Positions 32,148-41,018 of a DNA stretch of 44,036 nt are shown here, piece by piece. The notes beneath the pieces are model-generated. The model searched no databases. It worked only from the letters and a program-made list of their open reading frames with translations, and was not told where the DNA came from. The stretch comes from a virus. A program made the position numbers and the translations under genes. The first letter of the stretch is position 1. Each line of letters starts with the position of its first letter. Where the stretch lies: positions 1 through 44,036 of the IMG/VR virus record IMGVR_UViG_3300045918_000845; one strand, 5' to 3'.

Positions 32148-32804
32148 ATGTTAAAAAAATATCTGACCGAGGATGAGCAAAAGAAGTTGCTCACTGTTAT
32201 CAAGCAAACAAATACCGATGTGGCGCGGCGTGATTATTCTTTAATCAATCTGCTGATTAATTCCGGCATGCGCATTGGCGAGTGCCTGCGCTTGAGGGTG
32301 AACGATGCCGCCGCTGCTCTCAAGAGCGGCTATCTCTATATTCCCAAGGAGTACCGCAAGGGGCGCAAACACGATCACGAGGTACTAGTGACGGTTTCGG
32401 TTCGCCAGGCTTTGCACGAGCTGCTGTTGCTGCGTGTCGATGCAGAACTGGACGAGGCGCTGATTGTGTCGCGCAAGAGCGGTGGACGCAACTGGAGTGC
32501 GCTCACCGTGCGCGCCTTTGAGATGCGTGTGACCTACTGGGCAAAATTTGCCGGAATGCCGCAAGGCGTTAGCCCGCACTGGTTTCGCCACACCCGAGGT
32601 ATGAACATCGTGCGCCGCACTACTTCGAACGATCCTCTGGGCATCGCTAAGGCCGCGCTGGGGCATCGTTCTATCCGTTCCACCGAGATATACGCCCGGC
32701 AGTCGCGGGAATCGGTAGAAAAGGCGTTGCGCGAGGTCGATGCGAAGCCGAGATTACGGATAGCGGATTTGAGGAAGATGCATGAAGGGAGGGTAGGCGC
32801 ATGA
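32148..32804 (+). CDS. Short tyrosine recombinase
   Basis: Catalytic domain of a tyrosine recombinase with all key residues: R42 in 'SGMRIGECLRL', H144 and R147 in 'PHWFRHTRG', H173 in 'LGHRSI' and the nucleophile Y182 in 'TEIYARQ'. There is no N-terminal core-binding domain, so DNA binding may need a partner. It stands inside the early operon with a good AAAGGAG RBS, away from the integrase. Possible roles are inversion or excision, or resolution of replicated phage DNA. Confidence 0.82.
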   Translation: MLKKYLTEDEQKKLLTVIKQTNTDVARRDYSLINLLINSGMRIGECLRLRVNDAAAALKSGYLYIPKEYRKGRKHDHEVLVTVSVRQALHELLLLRVDAELDEALIVSRKSGGRNWSALTVRAFEMRVTYWAKFAGMPQGVSPHWFRHTRGMNIVRRTTSNDPLGIAKAALGHRSIRSTEIYARQSRESVEKALREVDAKPRLRIADLRKMHEGRVGA

Positions 32805-33025
32805 AGAAAAGTAAAGTCGTTTATCTCATGACTAATAGCCAAATGGTTACCGATGCATTGAAGAAATTGGGAAATCAAAAGTCATGCGCCATAGCAGAAT
32901 ATTGCGGACTCACTGGTCCTGCTCTATCTGGAACATTGGCAAGTTTGGAGAGACGGAAAATTATCGATTCCAGCTTAACTTCAGGCGGCGAAAAGTTTTT
33001 CTTTATGAGCGAGGTGGCAGCATGA
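32801..33025 (+). CDS. Small winged-helix-like protein (74 aa)
   Basis: The pattern 'VTDALKKLGNQKSCAIAEYC' followed by 'GLTGPALSGTLASLERRKII' is that of a MarR/winged-helix DNA-binding unit. Overlaps both neighbours by 4 nt. Probably a small transcriptional regulator in the early operon. Confidence 0.6.
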   Translation: MKKSKVVYLMTNSQMVTDALKKLGNQKSCAIAEYCGLTGPALSGTLASLERRKIIDSSLTSGGEKFFFMSEVAA

Positions 33026-33390
33026 TAACAATGACACTAAATGAGTTTCATGACGCTTTGAAGGCGCAAGGCGTTCCCATAGAGCATTGCGCATTCAAGT
33101 GCCCTATCTGCCAAACAATACAGTCGGGCATAAGCTTAATTTCCGCAGGAGCTGGAAAAACATTTGATGATGTTGAGCGTTACCTCGGATTTTCTTGCGT
33201 CGGGCGATTTACCAAGGCGGGGCCGCATAAAAAAGGCGCGGCGCCGGGTAAAGGGTGTGACTGGACGCTGGGCGGCTTATTTTGCATACACAAGCTGGAG
33301 GTGGTTACCGAGGATGGTATCAGACACCCCCGATTTGAATTGGCAACGCTAAAAGAAGCGCATGCCCTGATAAGCGAGGTGACGGCATGA
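33022..33390 (+). CDS. Cysteine-rich phage protein, VVA0879-like (122 aa)
   Basis: The start is ATG 33022, overlapping the previous stop. 'FKCPICQTIQSGISLISAG' is a zinc-knuckle-like 'CPxC' followed by 'FSCVGRF' and 'GKGCDWTLGGLFCIHKLEV', the pattern of the VVA0879-type phage family. No biochemical function is known. Confidence 0.68.
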   Translation: MITMTLNEFHDALKAQGVPIEHCAFKCPICQTIQSGISLISAGAGKTFDDVERYLGFSCVGRFTKAGPHKKGAAPGKGCDWTLGGLFCIHKLEVVTEDGIRHPRFELATLKEAHALISEVTA

Positions 33391-33800
33391 TTACCGAGAC
33401 AATAGAAGTAGTACAAATAGAGGCTGTCCCGTTAGAGATTTCATTCGGCGGCGTTATCTGGAAGAAAGTTGAGCGCCCCGATTCTGATCTTGAATATTCT
33501 GCTGTGACAGAAGACGGTAACGAAATCCGAGTTTATAACTATCCGCGTGGAGGCTGGTTCTGGGGTTGTGAATTTAAACAGATGCTTAAAAATATCGAAA
33601 CGCAGGGTATGAGTAAAGGAATTTCTGGCGTTGTAGATGATCGAGCTACCGCGATGCTGTGCTGCCTTGATGGAAAATCAATATTGATCGCAGACCTCAC
33701 GCTAATGTTGAATGTCGTGATGCCCGATTCGCAATACGCCAAAGGTTTCTGTGCGGGTCAGGATGACATCAAGGCGAAGATTGCAGAGGTGACAGCATGA
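33387..33800 (+). CDS. Hypothetical protein (137 aa)
   Basis: No recognised family. The sequence is acidic with a central aromatic segment ('NYPRGGWFWGCEFKQMLKN'). Overlaps both neighbours by 4 nt, so it is part of the coupled early operon. Confidence 0.6.
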   Translation: MITETIEVVQIEAVPLEISFGGVIWKKVERPDSDLEYSAVTEDGNEIRVYNYPRGGWFWGCEFKQMLKNIETQGMSKGISGVVDDRATAMLCCLDGKSILIADLTLMLNVVMPDSQYAKGFCAGQDDIKAKIAEVTA

Positions 33801-34048
33801 AATGCGCATGCGTATCAGACATCGAAAAGAGGGCGACCGAAAAGTTTAAAGAGCACAGTCCGTTTAAGCGGCCAGTTAAGCGGGTAGTCATGGGTGGTGT
33901 CACGCTAGCCATTACTGACGCACTGTGCGAATCAAGGACGGTGAATTATCTTGAAATTGAACTTGAAGGGCAAAATAAAATAGAGAAGATGGCGATGTTT
34001 CACACCTTCTGTCCATTCTGTGGCGTTAAAGAGGAGTCCAAAGCATGA
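33797..34048 (+). CDS. Small hypothetical protein with C-terminal zinc-knuckle pattern (83 aa)
   Basis: N-terminal 'CAC' and C-terminal 'FCPFCG' could bind a metal ion. The middle is basic and beta-rich. Coupled by 4-nt overlaps. Not recognised. Confidence 0.58.
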   Translation: MKCACVSDIEKRATEKFKEHSPFKRPVKRVVMGGVTLAITDALCESRTVNYLEIELEGQNKIEKMAMFHTFCPFCGVKEESKA

Positions 34049-34431
34049 ACGTCAAACAATCTACCGTCCCCATGCTCACGATCACCGGCGTTAAAGCGCT
34101 CGATCCGATCCGGGTATTCATTGAGGACTATACCGAAGGAAAAGCGCAGATAACGATCACTTGCTTTAGTAGTGCATGGGTCGGGTATTGGGGAGCGATG
34201 GGGCAGCGAAACATGCGCGAGTTTTTTACCAGTTGCGATGCCTCGTATCTGTCCACCAACCTTATAGTCAGCGACAACTTGAAGCGAGATAAGAGCAGCG
34301 AGAAATACCTTATTCGCATCATCGAAGCGGTACAGGTCGGATTGCGCGAGGTGATTACAGATGAATCAAAGCCATGCAAGCACGTGATCATTGTCGCGGA
34401 CGAATGCGCTATCTGTGGAGCACAAGCATGA
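34045..34431 (+). CDS. Conserved phage protein (128 aa)
   Basis: Contains 'ITITCFSSAWVGYWGAMGQ' and 'MREFFTSCDASYLSTNL', a pattern common in unannotated early phage proteins, and a C-terminal 'CAICG'. Function unknown. Coupled to neighbours by 4-nt overlaps. Confidence 0.62.
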   Translation: MNVKQSTVPMLTITGVKALDPIRVFIEDYTEGKAQITITCFSSAWVGYWGAMGQRNMREFFTSCDASYLSTNLIVSDNLKRDKSSEKYLIRIIEAVQVGLREVITDESKPCKHVIIVADECAICGAQA

Positions 34432-35051
34432 GCGCCCGCAAGAACCACCGCAAGAACAAACCGCAGTGCGACCGTAAATATCGCCCGAAGCATATCCATA
34501 TCCCCGTCATGCGCGGCTTGCGTGAAGAGTTCGGCATTGTGCTGCATAGCGCGCTCACTGCTGCGGAGCTGGGGCATTTCAGCAAAGACCAATACGACCG
34601 TATCGGGCAGGCGCTCAACTGCGTTTGGGGCGCGCTTGAGTTGCGTCCACCAAAGAACTTGGAAGCGGCCAAACTGGTGATCGAGGGCGCGATGCGGGCG
34701 ATGAATGACGCAGGCCGTCGCGGTGATGCTTCCGGTATCTGGGTGCTGCGCGAATTGGAGCAAGTTGCAGTGTTGGCCGGTATTCATAAGGCCGAAGAGT
34801 GTCTGCCTCGTATGGATGTGTTCAGTCTCTTTGAGTCTATCCAACAGTTCAAGTTGATGAAGATCGAAGAAATGCAAACCTACGAAATAACCGCCCTGTC
34901 TCCGATGTCTAAATGCTTGGAAAAAATACGGGTTCAGGCATCAAACCCAATGGAGGCAGAGCAGCAAAAGTCTGATCTGGTCAGTCAAGGCTACGTGACG
35001 ATGCAAAGCAGGTTGATTTTAGAGGGAGATAGTCATGCCAACCTTAATTGA
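34428..35051 (+). CDS. Hypothetical protein (207 aa)
   Basis: The start is set to ATG 34428, overlapping the previous stop by 4 nt. The N-terminus is very basic ('SARKNHRKNKPQCDRKYRPK'), while the rest is helical ('WGALELRPPKNLEAAKLVI'). A nucleic-acid-binding role is possible. Not recognised. Confidence 0.58.
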   Translation: MSARKNHRKNKPQCDRKYRPKHIHIPVMRGLREEFGIVLHSALTAAELGHFSKDQYDRIGQALNCVWGALELRPPKNLEAAKLVIEGAMRAMNDAGRRGDASGIWVLRELEQVAVLAGIHKAEECLPRMDVFSLFESIQQFKLMKIEEMQTYEITALSPMSKCLEKIRVQASNPMEAEQQKSDLVSQGYVTMQSRLILEGDSHANLN

Positions 35052-35400
35052 TGCCGATTTTGTCAACGGCGGATTCGAGCTTCTGGCCGGATTCTTCGTG
35101 CTCGATCATTGCCGCATGCTGTACGCGCATAAACAGGTGCGCGGCGTGTCGATGCCTGCCGTGTGCTTCTTTACGCTGTGGGGAATGTGGAATCTCTATT
35201 ACTACCCGGCATTGCATCAGCCGATGAGCTTTTACGGCGGGCTGTTTGTCGTCGTGGCCAACGGGCTGTATGTCGGGATGATGATGAGTTACAGGAGACT
35301 TGATGCGCGATCACGGTATGTGTCAGAGACTGTGCCGGGCGATGAGTTTTATCTAGCTCCTGAGAGCGTTGGTATGCATAGAGGTATAAATCATGACTAA
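35035..35400 (+). CDS. Conserved phage membrane protein (121 aa)
   Basis: Two or three hydrophobic segments, with 'VNGGFELLAGFFVLDHCRM' and 'FFTLWGMWNLYYYPALHQP'. This pattern is repeatedly found in early regions of phages of Proteobacteria, and its role is unknown. GGGAG precedes the ATG, which overlaps the previous gene by 17 nt. Confidence 0.65.
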   Translation: MPTLIDADFVNGGFELLAGFFVLDHCRMLYAHKQVRGVSMPAVCFFTLWGMWNLYYYPALHQPMSFYGGLFVVVANGLYVGMMMSYRRLDARSRYVSETVPGDEFYLAPESVGMHRGINHD

Positions 35401-36031
35401 GAGCCGTGGAATCCTTCCGCCGCGTAAGGTGTGGACGGATGCAGAGATTGAACTATTAAAAACAACATATCCAAATCAGCGCGCCAGTGTTATTGCCGCT
35501 GCAATTGGGTGCAGTGTTGATCTTGTATATGCCAAGGCATGCCGTTTAGGTTTAAAGAAATCGACAGAGTTCAAAGCGGGGCCCGATAGCGGTCGTCTGG
35601 ACGGCGTGATGGGCTCCGATACCCGTTTTAAGAAAGGTCAGATGCCCTGGAACAAAGGTACGAATTTCATCGCTGGCGGACGATCTTCAGAGACTCAATT
35701 TAAGCGGGACAGCATACCGCATAACGCTGTTCCGGTCGGAACGACAGTAATGGCGACTATTGGTTATCTTAAAACGAAAATTGCCGAATCTAACAAGTGG
35801 GCGTGGACGCACCGTATGAATTGGGAGGCTATGTACGGCCCAATTCCAAAAGGAATGATGCTGGTATTCAAAAGCAAGGATCACGAGAACTGCGACCCGT
35901 CGAATCTTGAGCTAATTACGCGCCAGGAACACATGAAGCGGCATACGTTGCATAACTATCACCCAAAAATCAAACAACTTATTTTTCTAACCGGCGCGCT
36001 ACAAAGAAGGATTAACCATCATGGCAAATGA
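35393..36031 (+). CDS. HNH endonuclease
   Basis: A 212-aa nuclease of the homing type. The N-terminal helix-turn-helix-like part ('WTDAEIELLKTTYPNQRASV' to 'KACRLGLKK') resembles GcrA/Myb-type DNA-binding regions. The middle has 'RFKKGQMPWNKGTNF', and the C-terminal HNH core has 'WTHRMNWEAMYGPIPKGMML', then 'DHENCDPSNLELITRQEHM'. Overlaps both neighbours. It could be a free-standing homing endonuclease or a packaging-associated nuclease; the early location favours homing. Confidence 0.8.
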   Translation: MTKSRGILPPRKVWTDAEIELLKTTYPNQRASVIAAAIGCSVDLVYAKACRLGLKKSTEFKAGPDSGRLDGVMGSDTRFKKGQMPWNKGTNFIAGGRSSETQFKRDSIPHNAVPVGTTVMATIGYLKTKIAESNKWAWTHRMNWEAMYGPIPKGMMLVFKSKDHENCDPSNLELITRQEHMKRHTLHNYHPKIKQLIFLTGALQRRINHHGK

Positions 36032-36260
36032 CGCAACCGAATTGCGCGAACACCTGTTCGCCACCCTGAAAGGCCTGAAGGACAAAAGCATCGACATCGA
36101 CCAGGCTAAGGCGATGTGCGAGGTATCGAGAAATATTATTGATCTGGCCAAGGTCGAGGTTGATATGGCGAAGGTGACGGGAGCGGATATTTCGGGCGGT
36201 TTTCTTGCGCCTGAAAAGCCTGCAATTACGGGGTCTACGGTGCATCGACTGAGAGGGTGA
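36021..36260 (+). CDS. Small conserved phage protein (79 aa)
   Basis: Helical acidic protein ('TELREHLFATLKGLKDKS', 'CEVSRNIIDLAKVEVDMAKV') of the type found near replication genes in many phages. Overlaps the HNH gene by 11 nt. No known function. Confidence 0.62.
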   Translation: MANDATELREHLFATLKGLKDKSIDIDQAKAMCEVSRNIIDLAKVEVDMAKVTGADISGGFLAPEKPAITGSTVHRLRG

Positions 36261-36262
36261 TT

Positions 36263-36478
36263 ATGACAAGAAAACGAGTGAACCCGCAGCAGGAAGCGGA
36301 CAAGTGGAATGCGTCGGTCAACGTGGGTGATGAGATCGAATATCGAAGCTATCCCGACTCCGCTCCAGAACGGTTTCAGACGCGTACAGATGCGGAAGTA
36401 CTGAGCGGACATACGGCGGTTGTATGGCTCAAAGGTAAATCTGGATGCGTGTGTGTTGATGCTTGTCGCAAGATTTAG
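36263..36478 (+). CDS. Small conserved phage protein (71 aa)
   Basis: Start ATG 36263 with GAGAGG upstream. 'DKWNASVNVGDEIEYRSYPD' and 'EVLSGHTAVVWLKGKSG' with a C-terminal 'CVCVDAC' are recurrent in early phage proteins. Not assigned. Confidence 0.65.
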   Translation: MTRKRVNPQQEADKWNASVNVGDEIEYRSYPDSAPERFQTRTDAEVLSGHTAVVWLKGKSGCVCVDACRKI

Positions 36479-36487
36479 GAGATGACT

Positions 36488-36985
36488 ATGTTGATGGCTA
36501 AAGCACGTAAAGAAGAAATTGAAATAGCACTAAAGCTGGCTGCGTTGCTGGAGAACGTAGAGAGCGGCTATTACCCGATGCCGACGGATGGTAGCGATAG
36601 CGAAGATGAGCCGTCGTTCTTTGACCCAGACGATAAAGCGCATATACGGGCGTTTTATGATCGGGCGATGGCACTTATGAGCGATGCGCCGGGTGGGATA
36701 TTTCGCGTGGTTGGCGGGTTCCATACGCTGATGACAAACGACATTGTTGATCCCGATATTAACCATTTGAAGCTGCACCCACGGTTTGAGCTGGCATTGA
36801 AAGATGCAGAGCGATACCGCTGGTTGAAAACGCGCGACATCGACACGATACATCGTGGTGGAATTTTCTGCGGGATTGTGCCGGACAACGTGGTGATTAA
36901 CGGTGAACATTTAGATGCTGCGATTGATCGGGAAATTATGCTTCAAAACCCGCCTCCTCCCATGAAGAGTACGCATAGTGGATAA
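36488..36985 (+). CDS. Hypothetical phage protein (165 aa)
   Basis: Start ATG 36488, chosen because AGGAG at 36477-36481 is correctly spaced for it; the ATG at 36482 is too close. The N-terminus is helical and basic, the middle acidic, and the sequence ends 'PPPPMKSTHSG'. The segment 'DAERYRWLKTRDID' is a common pattern in phage early proteins. Not assigned. Confidence 0.6.
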   Translation: MLMAKARKEEIEIALKLAALLENVESGYYPMPTDGSDSEDEPSFFDPDDKAHIRAFYDRAMALMSDAPGGIFRVVGGFHTLMTNDIVDPDINHLKLHPRFELALKDAERYRWLKTRDIDTIHRGGIFCGIVPDNVVINGEHLDAAIDREIMLQNPPPPMKSTHSG

Positions 36986-37259
36986 CGAAGAAATAAGGTT
37001 GGCGCTCATATCGAAATTAAGGCGGGGCGCGCCGTACACAGAGAGTGACTTGACTGCCTTTGCTTTGGGCGTGGAGTGGGCGACAAAATATGAACGTGAG
37101 CAATGCGCACTCGTTGCCGAATCAGCCGCTAAGAAAATGGGCGACATAGGCCGCCAGCATAGAGATTCTGGAAACGCTGACTTAATGGATAGGTGCTACT
37201 CAAGAGCTTTGCAATGCACACAGGTAGCAGCAGATATACGGACGCGTTTATGCAGGTAA
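36978..37259 (+). CDS. Hypothetical protein (93 aa)
   Basis: GTG start overlapping the previous gene by 8 nt. Helical ('YTESDLTAFALGVEWATKYE', 'QCALVAESAAKKMGDIGRQ'). It resembles no family I know. Last small gene before the replication protein. Confidence 0.55.
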   Translation: MDNEEIRLALISKLRRGAPYTESDLTAFALGVEWATKYEREQCALVAESAAKKMGDIGRQHRDSGNADLMDRCYSRALQCTQVAADIRTRLCR

Positions 37260-37283
37260 TAAATTAACAACAGGGACGAGACT

Positions 37284-40043
37284 GTGGCAAGCATAGAAGA
37301 ATTAAAAAATCGTATCGATCTTGAAGAGTTGGCAGAGCGACTCGGTATGAAGCGTCCAGGCAATAAGGGGAACTGGTGCAGCCCTCACCATGCGGATAAA
37401 TCTCCGTCGGTGGAGATTGCGCCGGTGCGGAATCCGAAGACTTGGCGCGATTACTCCGGTGATGATGGCGGCTCGTGCATCGATCTGGTGATGTATGTGC
37501 TGGGCATGGACGATGTGGGCGATGCGATCAAGCATTTGCACGATATGTACGGCATCCCGCTCGATAAGCCGCAACGTAATGAGAATGAGCCGAAGCGCGA
37601 GGCGAGCCGTGCGGAGTACATCGCAGAGCGCAGCGTTGGTGCGATTGCCGAGAAGGCGGTTGACTATCTGGCGGGGCGCGGGATCTCGGAGGCGGTGATT
37701 CGTCGCGCGATCAAAAAAGGCAGTGTCGGATTTAACGACTATGCCAGCGTGAAGGTAGCCGAGGGCAATGCGGGGCATGGCGGGCCTGCGGTAGTATTTA
37801 TCACGCGATCACTTAATCCCGGTCACGTGATGGCGGTGGATATGCGTTATCTCGACCCTGTTAAAAACGGCAATGTGAAGACGCAGTGCCAGGGCGAGAA
37901 ATATGGCTACGGTTGGACTTCGGATATTAAGAAGCTGCATGCGGCGCATACGGTTTATATCGTTGAGTCGCCGATCAATGCGCTGTCGATTGAGTGCTGC
38001 GAGTTGAACGGATCAGCAGCCTTCGCCACACGCGGCACGGGCAATGTGGGCAATATCAATTGGGGATTTTTGAAGGGTAAGAAGGTCGTGATCTGTATGG
38101 ATAACGATCAGCCCAATGACAAGGGTATCCGCCCGGGCTTAAAGGCGGCTTGGGATTTGCACGAGAGGCTGACTTCGCTCGATATTTCGGCGCTGATGGT
38201 CGATCAGGAACGCTGGAAGTATGACGACGAGGAGCCGATCAATGATGTGAATGACTGGCTCAAGCCTAGCGTAGATAAGAAGCCGATGGGACTGGAGCCG
38301 CTGAAGCGTGCATTGTATAGGTTAGAGCCTTGGCTGATACCGGGACAACCCGGACTTGATAAGAAAGATGGCTTTACAGGTAAGCGGCGTGTGTATCTAC
38401 CGTCTCACGATGACTCTAAATATTGGCGATACCGCGTGCGGGAGGATTTCACCAATTACGTGACCGAGAAGATCGACGCAGAGACCAAAGAGACGCGACT
38501 GGAGTATGCGGAGCTGTGCGGCTTTCGTATCGCGGCAATTTCGCGGGTGACAATTGCCGGGGCTACGTCCACCATGACGGGGGATGATGATAATCAACCC
38601 AAGGTATCGTTTGCCATCAGCGTGCAGACACCACGCCACGGGGCCACGCTGGTGCGTCGCACGATTGAAGATGAGCGGCTGCATAACATCGAGACGTGGA
38701 AGAAGCTGGGGCCGGTGTATAACCAGTCCGCCTTTTCACGCATGGTGAATATTTTAGAGCGGGCGGCGAATATCGGGGCGCGCAATGCGGCCAACTTCGT
38801 CGGGCTGTGCTACCGCGACGGCAAGCTGATTGTGAACGAGGGGCCGGATTGCTATTTCACCAACCCCGAACAGCAGTGCCCGTACCATAATCTTTCGTTT
38901 AACTCCGGCACCGTCATTGACGCACGCCGTGTGATCGAGGCGTATCAGGCTACCTTTAAGCAGAACGCGGCCTTGCTGCCGATGGTGTGGGGCTTGGGCG
39001 GACATTTGAAGGTGCTGCTTGGATTCTGGCCGCACATGATGATGCAGGCGGATAAGGGGCAAGGTAAATCGACGCTGATTAAGCGCATGGAGCGGTCGCT
39101 GGGCTTCACGATGTTTTCTGGCCAGTCGCTGCAAACTGAGTTCCGCCTGCTCACCTCGATCTCGCATACCTCACACCCTGTGGGATGGGAAGAGCTTTCG
39201 GCACGCCGTCAGGACATCATCGACAAGGCTGTGGGGCTGCTGCAAGAGAATTACCAGTACACGGTAAACCGTCGCGGCTCGGACATGACGGAGTTCTTAA
39301 TCTCGGCACCGGTGCTGCTGGCCGGTGAAGATGTGCCGGTGCGGTCACTGATCGGTAAGCTGGTGCGCACAGAGCTGACGGGTAAGAAGGGGCCGATTAT
39401 GTCGGACGATCTGCCGCGCTTCCCTGTAAAGCAGTGGCTAGAGTTCTTGTCCACGTTGCAACGCGGGCAGGTACTGGAGCTGTATGGCCGCATGCGTGAA
39501 TTCTGCCTCGATCGCTCAATGGCGGGAAAGCAGGACGACGGCGCGGTGCGTATGGCCAGTAACTATGCGGCGCTGCTCACTTGCTGGCGCTATCTGTGCG
39601 AGTTCTCGGGTATCGACCCCAAGCAGGGCGATTTCAGCCAGGACTTGCTTGAGGAGATGAACCGCCATATCAAGGAAACCAGCTCCGACCGTGAGCCTTG
39701 GGTATGGATCGTGGAAACGCTGCTGTCTGAGATTGCGTCACGCCAATACTTTCACCCTTATGCTTGGGGTGATGTCAACGGCGAGGAGTGCCTGCTGATC
39801 CGCACCAGTCACGTGATGGAGCACTTATCCCGTACTCCTGCCCTGCGTGAGAAATGGAACGGCCTGCCGGTGAAGTCTGACCGCGTGTTTAAGAAGCAAA
39901 TGCAACAGGCCGGGGTGATTGTGTCGGATTCGGTAGAGCGCACCATCGGTGAGCGTCGTATCGGCCACCTCACCGCCATTAGCCTCTCAAAGCTAGAGCT
40001 GTTTAGTCTTTATGCAACTCCAGGAACGGGGATTATGCAATGA
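37284..40043 (+). CDS. Replicative primase-helicase
   Basis: A 919-aa multidomain replication protein. Residues 31-45 carry a degenerate CHC2-like zinc site ('WCSPHHADKSPSVEI'). A Toprim-like primase catalytic region follows ('HTVYIVESPINALSIE' near 222 and 'KKVVICMDNDQPNDKG' near 265). The C-terminal helicase has Walker A 'ADKGQGKST' (K595-S596) and an arginine-rich end. The GTG start (37284) has GGGACGAG upstream. Phage proteins that combine primase and helicase open the origin and prime both strands, so this protein should direct phage replication; a repeat-rich region follows directly. Confidence 0.86.
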   Translation: MASIEELKNRIDLEELAERLGMKRPGNKGNWCSPHHADKSPSVEIAPVRNPKTWRDYSGDDGGSCIDLVMYVLGMDDVGDAIKHLHDMYGIPLDKPQRNENEPKREASRAEYIAERSVGAIAEKAVDYLAGRGISEAVIRRAIKKGSVGFNDYASVKVAEGNAGHGGPAVVFITRSLNPGHVMAVDMRYLDPVKNGNVKTQCQGEKYGYGWTSDIKKLHAAHTVYIVESPINALSIECCELNGSAAFATRGTGNVGNINWGFLKGKKVVICMDNDQPNDKGIRPGLKAAWDLHERLTSLDISALMVDQERWKYDDEEPINDVNDWLKPSVDKKPMGLEPLKRALYRLEPWLIPGQPGLDKKDGFTGKRRVYLPSHDDSKYWRYRVREDFTNYVTEKIDAETKETRLEYAELCGFRIAAISRVTIAGATSTMTGDDDNQPKVSFAISVQTPRHGATLVRRTIEDERLHNIETWKKLGPVYNQSAFSRMVNILERAANIGARNAANFVGLCYRDGKLIVNEGPDCYFTNPEQQCPYHNLSFNSGTVIDARRVIEAYQATFKQNAALLPMVWGLGGHLKVLLGFWPHMMMQADKGQGKSTLIKRMERSLGFTMFSGQSLQTEFRLLTSISHTSHPVGWEELSARRQDIIDKAVGLLQENYQYTVNRRGSDMTEFLISAPVLLAGEDVPVRSLIGKLVRTELTGKKGPIMSDDLPRFPVKQWLEFLSTLQRGQVLELYGRMREFCLDRSMAGKQDDGAVRMASNYAALLTCWRYLCEFSGIDPKQGDFSQDLLEEMNRHIKETSSDREPWVWIVETLLSEIASRQYFHPYAWGDVNGEECLLIRTSHVMEHLSRTPALREKWNGLPVKSDRVFKKQMQQAGVIVSDSVERTIGERRIGHLTAISLSKLELFSLYATPGTGIMQ

Positions 40044-40143
40044 CCTACATCCTCCCCCGCACCCCCTTGATAGGAAAGCTACCGCCTTGGGGCGGGCTTC
40101 GCCCTTATATTCTGAAAGGAAGGGGGGGGGGCGCACCGAAATG

Positions 40144-40505
40144 CGTGGATTTAGCTGTTTTTTCTGCTAAGTCATTGATCGTGGAGCGGAACGCTCCCAC
40201 GGGTTTGGGTTGTTTTTCCACGAGTTGCGTTTTGGCTTCCACGGTTTGTCCTGTTTTATCCACGAACGCTGTTTTTCGATTTCGACCCCGTTTATATCTC
40301 TATCTCTCTCTTTTTAAAAAGAAAGAAAGAAGAAAAGACGGGCTAAAAATGAAAAATCCAATCCACGGATATGAACAACTGCCTAAAAAAGAAGCCACGG
40401 GTTTTAAGTGCCATCCACGGGTTTTCCGTGGATGGTCGTGGGTGATGTTTTCCAATAGCAGCAAGGGTTTGAGTGGTGATATTGAAGCCATCCACGCATC
40501 CACGG
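40144..40505 (+). repeat. CCACGG(G)TTT repeat cluster, candidate replication origin
   Basis: The 498-bp stretch after the primase-helicase gene (40044-40541) holds no convincing protein gene. CCACG occurs on the plus strand at 40197, 40218, 40239, 40260, 40363, 40395, 40415, 40492 and 40500, and CGTGG at 40144, 40180, 40427 and 40437. The first four are exactly 21 bp apart. CCACGGGTTTTCCGTGG (40415-40431) is a palindrome. The region also has a 7-G run, a pyrimidine tract and an A-rich tract. Iterons with helical phasing beside a replicative helicase suggest an origin. Confidence 0.6.
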
Positions 40506-40541
40506 CTTGTTTTGCTAGTGGGTACTTTGAAAGAGGTGAAA

Positions 40542-41018
40542 ATGATTAAGCATGTGACTAGAGAAACTATATTTTCACCCTGTCGCATATACCGCTATGC
40601 GCTGTGGCGCGAGTGGATTGGTGGTGACGGCTATGTGATGTTTGTGGGCCTTAACCCGAGCACGGCTGACGAGATACTGGATGATCAGACAATACGACGC
40701 TGTATAGCTTTTGCTAAGGCATGGGGCTACGGCGGGTTATATATGACGAACCTGTTTGCCTTCCGTGCCACCAAACCAAAGGATATGAAGGTCGTGGACG
40801 ATCCTATCGGTCCTGAAAACGATTTGTACTTGATGGCGCTGGCAGAAGAGGCTGGCGTTATTGTCGCGGCGTGGGGCGCGAACGGAACACATAGGGGGCG
40901 AGATGCTGAAGTGCGTAGGCTGCTGCCTACGCTGCATTGCCTGTCGCTGACAAAGGACGGGCACCCCGGACATCCTCTGTATTTGCTGAAAACACTCACT
41001 CCGGTACCGATGGAATGA
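40542..41018 (+). CDS. DUF1643 protein
   Basis: A 158-aa protein with the DUF1643 pattern: 'RYALWREWIGGDGYVMFVGL', then 'NPSTADEILDDQTIRRCIAF', 'NLFAFRATKPKDM' and 'VAAWGANGTHRGRDAEV'. Start ATG 40542 with AGAGGTG upstream. The family is common in phages and has no assigned activity; a nucleotide-related or DNA-modification role is often suspected. The stop overlaps the next gene's start. Confidence 0.85.
   Translation: MIKHVTRETIFSPCRIYRYALWREWIGGDGYVMFVGLNPSTADEILDDQTIRRCIAFAKAWGYGGLYMTNLFAFRATKPKDMKVVDDPIGPENDLYLMALAEEAGVIVAAWGANGTHRGRDAEVRRLLPTLHCLSLTKDGHPGHPLYLLKTLTPVPME

Noticed and set aside
34128-34877. 249-aa antisense frame across two early genes
   Set aside because: Shadow frame: both plus-strand genes here are coupled by an ATGA overlap and have protein-like composition.
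40040-40549. 169-aa reading frame over the repeat region
   Set aside because: Low-complexity, repeat-driven translation with no domain pattern; the CCACGG repeats explain the openness. A short 66-aa ORF from 40350 is possible but unsupported.
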